DNA from: Atriophallophorus winterbourni
Taxonomy: Eukaryota > Platyhelminthes > Trematoda > Plagiorchiida > Microphallidae
Reading direction: 5' to 3'
Length of the DNA stretch: 64,000 nucleotides
NCBI GenBank assembly: GCA_013407085.1
Contig: JACCGJ010000235.1
Span: forward strand, 96,945 to 160,944
The notes beneath the pieces are model-generated. The model ran no database searches and had not been told where the DNA came from. It worked only from the letters and a program-made list of their open reading frames with translations. The stretch's first letter is position 1. Each line of letters starts with the position of its first letter. This document shows, one piece after another, positions 55,951-64,000 of this stretch. The position numbers were made by a program, and so were the translations under genes.

Positions 55951-57580
55951 TGCCTTGAATGAACGTTCATAAGAAATTTCTATTCTGCCATACTTGATTG
56001 GTGAAATAATCGTCTTACAGTTTTTTCATGTGTGAATTAGCTAGCAAAATGTGGTGAGAATATAACGGTCGGTTATTCATTTTGCAATTTTATAACACTG
56101 TCTGAACCAAATTGTTAAATTATTATCAAATAATTAACAATAAACTATGCATTGAGAATCCATGCTGTATTGTCGACGAAATTTTGGCTCATTCGTAGAC
56201 TAAATTCGATTTTACCAGCTACTAAATTGAAATAACTCTACTCTGTTCACCATATCGGGAATGCAGTGACCAAGTAATTGTGGAGATATATTTGACTGAA
56301 AAATGCAGTATCAAATAAGTGAATTGTTTTCGACCAAATAATGTATGACGATTTCGATGTGGGCTCTTCAATATCGGATGAAACTCGCACAATTAGCCAG
56401 AGTAAATAGCAAAATACTTATTTTATGCGGATCGTCGCTATCATAATTACAGGTGCAGAAACATAAACCCAATTGGTTTCAACATTGCAGTGTTTAGATT
56501 AAAATTCGGCAAATAAAATTCCAGAGATTTTACACACATAAATTCACTAGCAAACAACAACGTGCGTTTAATTCTCAAATGGAAAATTAGTTACAATCAG
56601 AGACTTGACGAATTGCACAAGTCTACCATCTCGACTGATTAATGTAGAACCCGCATTATATTACTTGATCCACTCACACATTTTGGAGCCTCAACTACCC
56701 AAAACCACATTATTCCCTTCTTCAAAATCACTTTGTATTGTTATCAGTCTATCTGACTAAGAAGCATTGTCTGTTACTTTGTTGACATTGCTGTAGTCAT
56801 AGCGACGAATTTTTCATAGTGATTTGCTGAGGATCTTTCTACTTCCTGCTGCTCACGCATTACTGTTAGTTGGCACTTTTCCTGATTTCTGTAAGCCAAA
56901 CCTTCATAATACAAAGTGAAGTCAAGGAAGTTTTTGTATAATAAAAAAGTTATAAATTACCATCTGCATATTTTTGTTGAATTTTGGAATTTTCTAATGT
57001 ACTTTTGCATGACGAAATCTCAAGTTTGTGCAGCCTAAATATTTTAAATGGGAATCAGTAGCCAACATTTCTTTGCTCCTTAAATTTATCGTTCGCTGAA
57101 ATGAATTTAATCAATCGTTTATTTTGAAGAAATTTACAAAATCATGAATTACAAGTATTTTTCTTACAAAGTTACAAATGAATATGTAGCGTTATTTAAA
57201 ATAATTTTCAAACCTTGATATTAGTCCGATATCAGATTATCAATTAGCCGTTACTTCAAAGCATGTCAAAAGCTCACGCAACTCATACACGTTTTCCATT
57301 TTGTGAAAGCATATACTTTACGTGGCAAGCGGAAATCTCTTTTTGCACAAAATAAAAATGTTAGTTTCGGTGATTCCTTATTCATAGGTTCAGTTGTATG
57401 TATACCATCACATACAAAAATAATTCATAATGTAAACTTAGAATCATCACCAAAAAATACAGCTTAAAGTATTTCATATTGAAACTAGATATTGTGTAGA
57501 CTCTTACGGACTGATCGGTTCATGTGGCTTTTACTGAACTCGTTATTTTCCGCTTTAGTCCACCGGGGTTCTTATCACTG
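55951..57580. other. AT-rich interval, nothing recognised
   Basis: No gene, RNA or repeat supported. Confidence 0.35.
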
Positions 57581-57584
57581 ACTC

Positions 57585-57760
57585 ACTCAGTCCTCTCCGT
57601 GCTGGGTGGCACATGATGCGAAGACAACTTGACGCCAGTGGTTCCGGTCTGCCGCTGCTTCCGTTGCCGTCTGCACCGTGAATCCTTGTACATGTAGTTC
57701 GCGTTCCAACGTTCTGCGCCAAGTTTCCTTGGGCCGACCCTTTTTTCGTTTACCTTGGGG
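57585..57760 (-). pseudogene. RTE-type reverse transcriptase C-terminal scrap
   Basis: The correct minus-strand frame reads PKETWRRTLERELHVQGFT, then ATEAAADRNHWRQVVFASCA, ending QHGED stop. This is the ending of RTE-like ORF2 proteins (GRPKxTWRRTxxxEL ... ADRxxWR). It is GC-rich against an AT-rich background and only about 55 codons long. Overlapping longer frames in other phases are shadows. Confidence 0.75.
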
Positions 57761-57789
57761 TTCTTATGGCAGGTGAAAATCATAAACTT

Positions 57790-59480
57790 TAATAAATATT
57801 ATTATTTGGTATAATTCCGACAAACGTGGCAGAGTGCTGGGCTGTTGATTTTATTTTTACAATTATTGATCGAATCACCTTATGCATAAATACTGTCTAG
57901 AACTTAATACCTGAACAAGAATTGAGTGCATCAATTAATTTCCGTCGAAACGGTTTCTCTAAAAATTGTCTTTGAGTCGTGTAATTAATCACATTATATT
58001 AGAAAATGTGAACGACATTCTCAATTACTGCCTCGTGACTTTCAATATAATTCACAACAAACGATTTGACAATTGTGAGTTAAAGGAAATAGTGTTTGTG
58101 CAAAGCAAATGCAGCGTTGATCTGTATAAGTTTAAGTGAAATCAGATGTTGTACTTATTACGAAAACCTTAATAGCATTAAAAATATTGGTTAAACCTGA
58201 AACACTTGCAAGCAATTTCAGTCATCATTGATGGTTTCTTATATTCAGATGATTATTAAACGGATGCTTATTCCGGAAATTATAATAATTGATTACCTAA
58301 CGAAAATCAATTTAAGAGGTGTAGGGGCAAAATCAGCAAAATTACAACTAATGTTTTAATTTTCTTACACAATATTATACTTGACTGTCACTATTGAGAA
58401 AATTGGCACAGCCAAACACTTTTGGACGACCGATCCACACACTGGGTATAAGTCATCAAATCAATGAAAATGACCAATTGTATGAATACTCATATTCGAA
58501 ACATCTTTTCCACAACACGGTTCATGATAGCTGTGTCAGGTTATTATTGAGAAGCCGTTTACATGCAAGCTGTAATTATTCGTACGATTACAATTTATCA
58601 GCTTTATTACGGAAATTTTAAACGTATCTAATTAATTTAATACTTGTATGCATGTAAATGAAGCTTGAATAATTTGGAAATATTCTATATTAGCGAAAAG
58701 TGCTGCGATATTTCTCCAACGTTTTCCTAACGTTTTACGTTATAATGAATCTTGATAAATCATTTCGAAAACATATCGATTCGGTGCCTCACATCGATGG
58801 TAATGAAGATGTTGATAACTCACTGGTGTGCCATCAGTTAGCTTAACAAATTCCGTGTTGGGTTCTGGGAATGCTGCAGATAAACCCTATCAAGTCCAAT
58901 CGGACGCCTAATAAAAACGAAGATTGCATCTTTCTGCAGTATATTATTATATTATATATCACCGAATATATTCAAGAAAAAGAAAAAGAACAAGGCTTTA
59001 TTTGAAAATTATCGACATTTAAGCTTCAGGCTAGTTTTAACAACAAAAATACACAACAGATTTTCTACGAATTGCGCATAGAAGCGAAACATATTCACAG
59101 AAAATATACACATGTTATTGAAGAGATAAATTAGACCGTAATTGTTCAATAAGCAGTTTTTGACAATGGTATCCTGATGCAAATGAGATAAATGACGTCT
59201 GATATGACGAAGTTCTAGAAGGAAGTATAATGCATTTGATTAAGTCTTTGAAGAGGTTTGACTCAATGGGGGATATCATTGAGGATAGTATTTATAAGTC
59301 GTCGTAAGTGAAGAAATTTTGTTTCAGAATTTGTTCAAGAATATCCTCTTAAGAAAAAGAGCATACGCGATACGATCCTAATGCAAATTTTGAGCAACAC
59401 AAAGTCTTCAAAAAGAAGTGCGAGAAAAATAACAGGTGAGCAGCACAGAATATGTGGTAGAATATATAAGAGAATATGAA
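57790..59480. other. AT-rich interval, nothing recognised
   Basis: No supported feature; the 75-codon frame at 58394-58621 has no recognisable motif. Confidence 0.35.
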
Positions 59481-59488
59481 GTGAGAAC

Positions 59489-59701
59489 TTAGCTTAGACT
59501 CAACGCAGAGAGAACGAAGAGAAAACGCATAAAAGATAGTTTAAGAACTTTAGTAAGTAGAGTATTTAGATTCTGGGTCCAAGAAAGATCGTCGGATATG
59601 GTGACGACTAGATACTTGACGAATTTCACTCTAGTCAGGTCTGTGGACTTAATTCTAGATAAAGTTAAATTTATGCGTAGAATAGCGAAATATCCTTTCA
59701 A
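59489..59701 (-). pseudogene. non-LTR reverse transcriptase scrap
   Basis: The frame contains LTRVKFVKYLVVTISDDLSW followed by LLTKVLKLSFMRFLF. VKYLGVTxSDDLSW is the conserved segment after the catalytic domain in many non-LTR RTs. Only about 70 codons survive and no catalytic residues are present. Confidence 0.6.
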
Positions 59702-59709
59702 GGTTTACA

Positions 59710-61950
59710 GAAGGCCAGCGCGATACCATGCATTTCCTTTCCTATATTTCAGAATTCAAAATTTATAAATTTATAAATAATGGGAATGAATTTAATTCCA
59801 GTTGGTTTATTTCCACATTATTGTGAGATTTCGTTACCAAGTCAAGAAATTAAAAGACCCGATTTTGGGGCACATCTGCTTGTCAACTTAATTCAGATAA
59901 ATCGCCAAATCGCGACTCGGAAATCCGAAACCGGTGATGTCGCATGCGAACGCGATCAACAGCAGACGCAACGAACAAATTCGTCTGCATGACGGTGGCA
60001 AAATTAATAAATCGAAACTAAACGTAATGCTGATGTTTATAAACTCGAAGAAGTTTCAAACTTCTGAATTTTGACACAATAAAAGCCAGTCGTCATACCC
60101 GAACAAGTTAATATTATCTAAGTCGGTAACATATTCGTTCTTTCCTGAATGTTCTTTTAAATTTTCCTTGGAAAATATCTAGAAATGTTATTGCAATTAC
60201 GGACTGTAATATCCGCAAGATAGTTTTTGTTTTCTGTGATTAATCTAATAAAATGTGAGAAATGATTTACCATTTTAACCCTAATAGGTATTTCCATGTT
60301 AAAATATTCAAAAATCAAAGAGATTCCGCGGTAACTGATTGATTGATGATTTAATTTTTTTAGATGCACGACATGGTGAATAAATTATTCATAGGCATTA
60401 TACATTTGATGGGCATTTGGGTGAAATATATTTTCATGTTGCCTCTATTGGTCACAATGATTTCGATACCCGTAGCAAGCATTGTAATATTCTGCAAAAA
60501 CCTTTTTCATTTGAATTAGACTCTGATTGTACAGCCACGCAAATCTACTTCTCTACTGTATGTGCAAAATGATTAATGAATATTCGACTAATTATTCTAC
60601 AAAATTTGAATAATAAAATGAAACGTTGCAGGATACTACATAGACTGAAAATAGAAGACGAAAATGTTTCGCAGGATATTACTTAATTTCTCTTTAACTG
60701 TCAATTAAACCCGTAAAACAAAAAATAGCCAATCCACATTTTTAAAAAAAAATTTTCAATTTAGAATGAACGCAAGCGATAAAGAACAGTTTTTAAAATT
60801 AGCAGAAATTTAAATTCGATTTATATTTTTGAAGAATAGTTATTTCCATCAATCACATTCAATCAAGAGACGGTTATATCCGAAAATATACTTAGATAAA
60901 TGGTTGATTTTAGGGTTTTTCTATACATGTTTATGCGTTTGAGTGACATATGTTTTCCGCGTTACCATATGGAGAATTACCTAAAAAATTTTAGTTATTT
61001 TCAATTTGAGTTAACTGGATTTTCGGGATTATATAAATAATTAAATAACATCAACATGCGGGAAGGAGTGCCCGCATCGGATCTTTCCAAGCTTATTACA
61101 ATCGCGATATTCCGGTGCGTACGTGTATGTTGTCCTATTGCATTTTTGATCTACATCAATAATTTAAAACATTTTGTGTGTCTGGGATGGAGGATAATCC
61201 GAATATCCAGTTAAACGTCTAGTAGGTTTTTCGCACAGATTTCAAGGACTTCATCCAACATTATCAACATCACCCCCCGCCTTTGGCAGCAACTTGACGA
61301 ATGCGTCTCGAATACTCCTTAAGGTCAACGCACGGATCTCACGGCATAAGAGAACAGTTATCGGTAAAATGAGGTCACTACACACGTGGCAAGAACAAAC
61401 ATCACACATCCATCTTATCCCAGAGAATTACAAACCACAACACTATACACAACATGTATCTACCGGCTGCCACTTCGATCTGATTTGTCAATCGATTTCG
61501 TGCCAACCGGTTCAATTCAATTTGACGAATTGTATATCGTTCGATAGGGACTGACGTTTTCCGTCTGTTCTTTCTTATTTTCCGTTGTTCCCAAGCAATC
61601 CTCCCGAAACCCAAATGTTTACAAGTTAGCTATTTCCGTCGTCTGTGAATTCGGCGCTTCCCGTTCTTGTGTTGTGCCGGAAGGTGGTGTTCTGTATATC
61701 ATACGAAAGCTCGTGATTATTATTCACCGCTAATGTACATCACACCCACACATTATAAATGGTGTAATCTGTTTATGTCAGCTGATGACGTAGCAATTTG
61801 AAGGCTATTCAAAGCTATGAGTGATGAATACAAGCGATTTGATTGCATTGTATATTCGAAATTCAAGATTAAAGAATTTATGGTATAAAAAATCTCGTAG
61901 CTGTACAACACCACAGGATATTCGTATAAGGACAATAAATATCTATACAA
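59710..61950. other. interval with a GC-richer island at 61.06-61.70 kb, unidentified
   Basis: Mostly AT-rich and empty. The stretch 61060-61700 (CGGGAAGGAGTGCCCGCATC, CACCCCCCGCCTTTGGCAGC, ACCGGCTGCCACTTCG) has much higher GC and an 86-codon frame without motifs. It resembles imported element sequence, possibly an LTR or DNA-transposon relic, but I cannot classify it. Confidence 0.3.
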
Positions 61951-61954
61951 TATA

Positions 61955-62830
61955 CATATATATATACAAAATAAAATGAGGCATTAGAGAGATCGATAGT
62001 TTTGTAGTGGGAAAAAATATCATGTATTGTATCGATATGATGGAAAAATATTCGTTTGGATTAATATCATGTTATATAATCGGTATGTAGGGTTGGAGTT
62101 ATACGCATACATATATCCAATTTGTTCCTTGAAACCTTTCACTAGATCATTGTACAACATCTGACGGTAAGGAGACCATAGAAACAACACGGTACTAATA
62201 GAATACTCGATGGGAGTTCGGGAGGAAGTGGATATTATCAAATGCCACTGGGTGAGTACGTGTGACCTGGCTTGACCGGAGGCGAAATAGATGTCTCAGA
62301 GGGTGCATCATTAAGTTCATTAGTTTGTAAGTTAGAATTATATCCAATCGAAGCCGTCTGCGAGGCAGTGTATCCAAATTAAGATGAACCAGTCTATCCT
62401 TATATGGTAGGTTGCGGAGACAGCCAACCATTTTAGTTGCTCTCTGATAAATCCTCTCGAGCATCTTGATGTCCTTTTGTAGCCATGGTGCCCAAGCTTG
62501 CACTGAGTAATCCATCATCGGGTATTTATGAGCATGGGGAATGTTTCACGGGGAAGATGTCTGAAAATGCGCCGAAGCATACCTAGAATGCGAGTAGCTA
62601 GGTTGTACACTGCTTCGCATTGCTATTCTATGCTATTCTTAAGACTTCCACTAATCCATACGTCGAAGTCTTTTTCTTTGGTTGTCCATTCCAGTTGGTT
62701 TGATCCAAGGTTGTATGAGAATGGGAAATCTTTGCCTATTTGTAAAATTTTACACTTTCTGAAGTTAAATGGAGGTTCATTATTACCTAGTATTGCTAGG
62801 CAACCTTGAATTCTCTAATTTCATATATTT
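61955..62830 (-). pseudogene. CR1-like RT C-terminal remnant
   Basis: From 62830: RKCKILQIGKDFPFSYNL, EWTTKEKDFDVWISGSLKNS, a stop and a frame shift, then LATRILGMLRRIFRHLPRET, MMDYSVQAWAPWLQKDIKML, RIYQRATKMVGCLR and SQVTRTHPVAF. Very similar in layout to 49582-50251 and probably the same family. The catalytic half is missing. A TATATATA tract at about 61958-61968 may be the 3' tail. Confidence 0.7.
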
Positions 62831-62834
62831 ATTG

Positions 62835-64000
62835 CGATCTTGGCTGTCATTAAAAGAATAAAAGAACTGCAATTGATATCTGATCAGGTAATATGTAAAA
62901 GTGGCTTCTGAAGTTTATTGCAATTAAAGACACGTCGGCAAATAATAGCTAGAAGAACAAACAAACTGAAAGAGGACCGGATTGCCTCGTTAGTGTGAGA
63001 CGGGCAATTGCGTATCCTCTGCTAGAAATGTTGAGATAACACAAATATCACGATTGGTCAAACACCAATATGCACTTTCGGATTGGTCAGTACTTAATTC
63101 GCAAGAAGATTTAATGGAAAATTCTTAACATCACAATTAATTATCAATATTGAATAAAAGCAAACTACATTTAATGCAGATGGATTATTTTGAAATGTAA
63201 TATACTGCATCCATTAACTGTGCATACACGCCCATATACATGAAATAATATCTCTACATTATATCTCTCTACATATATGCTACAAAATTCTCTAAACATT
63301 TTCTTTATGATTCTTATGATCATGCCCTCGTGATAAATGAGCCGAACTTCGTGCATTTTATAATTTTTGATGTTATGATCTCTAAAGTCAGTCTATTTGT
63401 CTGTTATGGAATAAAAGTGTCCATAAAAATCCAGACCTCCTTCAGGCTCCCTGAAGGTATATTTTGTCTTTCAGATTATTTTATTACCGAACATATTTGC
63501 ACGAATAATGGTGTATATAAAGCGAAAATTCATAGCGTCTTGTTACATGTAGACATGTTTAATGTATACATGGGTATTTGAGCAAACCTAATGTGCTGTA
63601 ACTAATCTGGCTTCAAATCTATTGTAGGAGAACGGATATATCGATTTATCAACGAAAATAAAATATCAATATAAATTTAGGCTGTTTCGCTGGATGCAAT
63701 AATAACTTTATCCATACAATTTATCTTTGAATGTCCGTAGTTTTAGATTTTCAATCATGCTAATTTTTCAATCATACACAATTTCATTATACTGGAACTG
63801 TATATTTAAAAGATTCCTCCAGATAGATATACTCACATGATGTCACTGAACGGTATATTTTACAAATTTCGGTACTGAAACACATTCCTAATTAAACCAT
63901 TAATTACCAATTGTATTCGTAATAAAATAACCATTAAGTGAAGCTAATGCTAATTTATAAACCAAACAACGCTGAGGTCAACCGTGCGTCATACAATTGT
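62835..64000. other. AT-rich right end, nothing recognised
   Basis: Only short chance frames; no repeat or RNA gene supported. Confidence 0.35.

Noticed and set aside
57583..57783. 66-codon Arg/Lys-rich minus-strand frame
   Set aside because: Out-of-phase shadow of the RTE C-terminal frame, which matches a known family ending.
59930..59950. GAAACCGGTGATG resembling the ribozyme 3' half
   Set aside because: No CTGATGA box or pairing stems upstream; chance.
61780..61800. CTGATGACG near 61785 as a subfamily A ribozyme
   Set aside because: Sequence after the box does not form stem II and GAAA is missing.

Overview
The window reads as AT-rich nuclear DNA of a flatworm, most likely a digenean trematode. 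The evidence is the combination of CR1-like, RTE-like and Penelope-like retroelements, short repeats carrying hammerhead-ribozyme sequences similar in design to the schistosome Sm-alpha family, one gene with 28-32 nt introns, and another gene with kilobase introns. No database search was run; the species is not determined.

Layout. (1) Positions 42-756, minus strand: the 5' end of a prosaposin-like gene (signal peptide, SapA domain, one complete SapB domain and the start of a second), split by four introns of 32, 28, 31 and 30 nt; it runs off the left edge. (2) Positions 0.93-11.5 kb: a comparatively GC-rich retroelement graveyard. It holds five CR1-like reverse transcriptase remnants on both strands, a gypsy gag scrap, a frameshifted Nup214-like beta-propeller fragment, an unidentified broken gene present as two divergently oriented coding pieces, and a recent 318-bp tandem duplication. 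(3) Positions 16.1-52.9 kb, plus strand: an NDRG-family (N-myc downstream regulated) gene. Eleven exons in consistent phase give about 321 residues ending in a stop; the N-terminal exon(s) were not found. Its introns (1.4-8 kb) hold Penelope-like, RTE and CR1 remnants, a tRNA-derived SINE inverted pair, and many copies of a roughly 230-270 bp hammerhead repeat. (4) Positions 53-64 kb: mostly featureless AT-rich DNA with a Penelope-like GIY-YIG endonuclease remnant (54.1-54.8 kb), an RTE C-terminal scrap (57.6 kb) and two CR1-like scraps (59.5 and 62 kb).

The most interesting system is the hammerhead repeat family. Two subfamilies (A and B) keep the CTGATGA and GAAA core while the sequences of stems I and II differ between them in ways that preserve pairing. 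One copy, at 27,319-27,360, has every core element, a GTC cleavage triplet and a palindromic stem III. Copies lie as more-than-unit-length head-to-tail pieces (234 and 230 bp periods) and as inverted pairs, as expected if they spread through multimeric or circular self-cleaving RNA. Three Penelope-like remnants each carry a second, different hammerhead-like stem-loop next to their 3' end. Other points: a probable GC-AG intron in the NDRG gene, the contrast between micro-introns and giant introns in one window, and a 172-bp-arm SINE palindrome.
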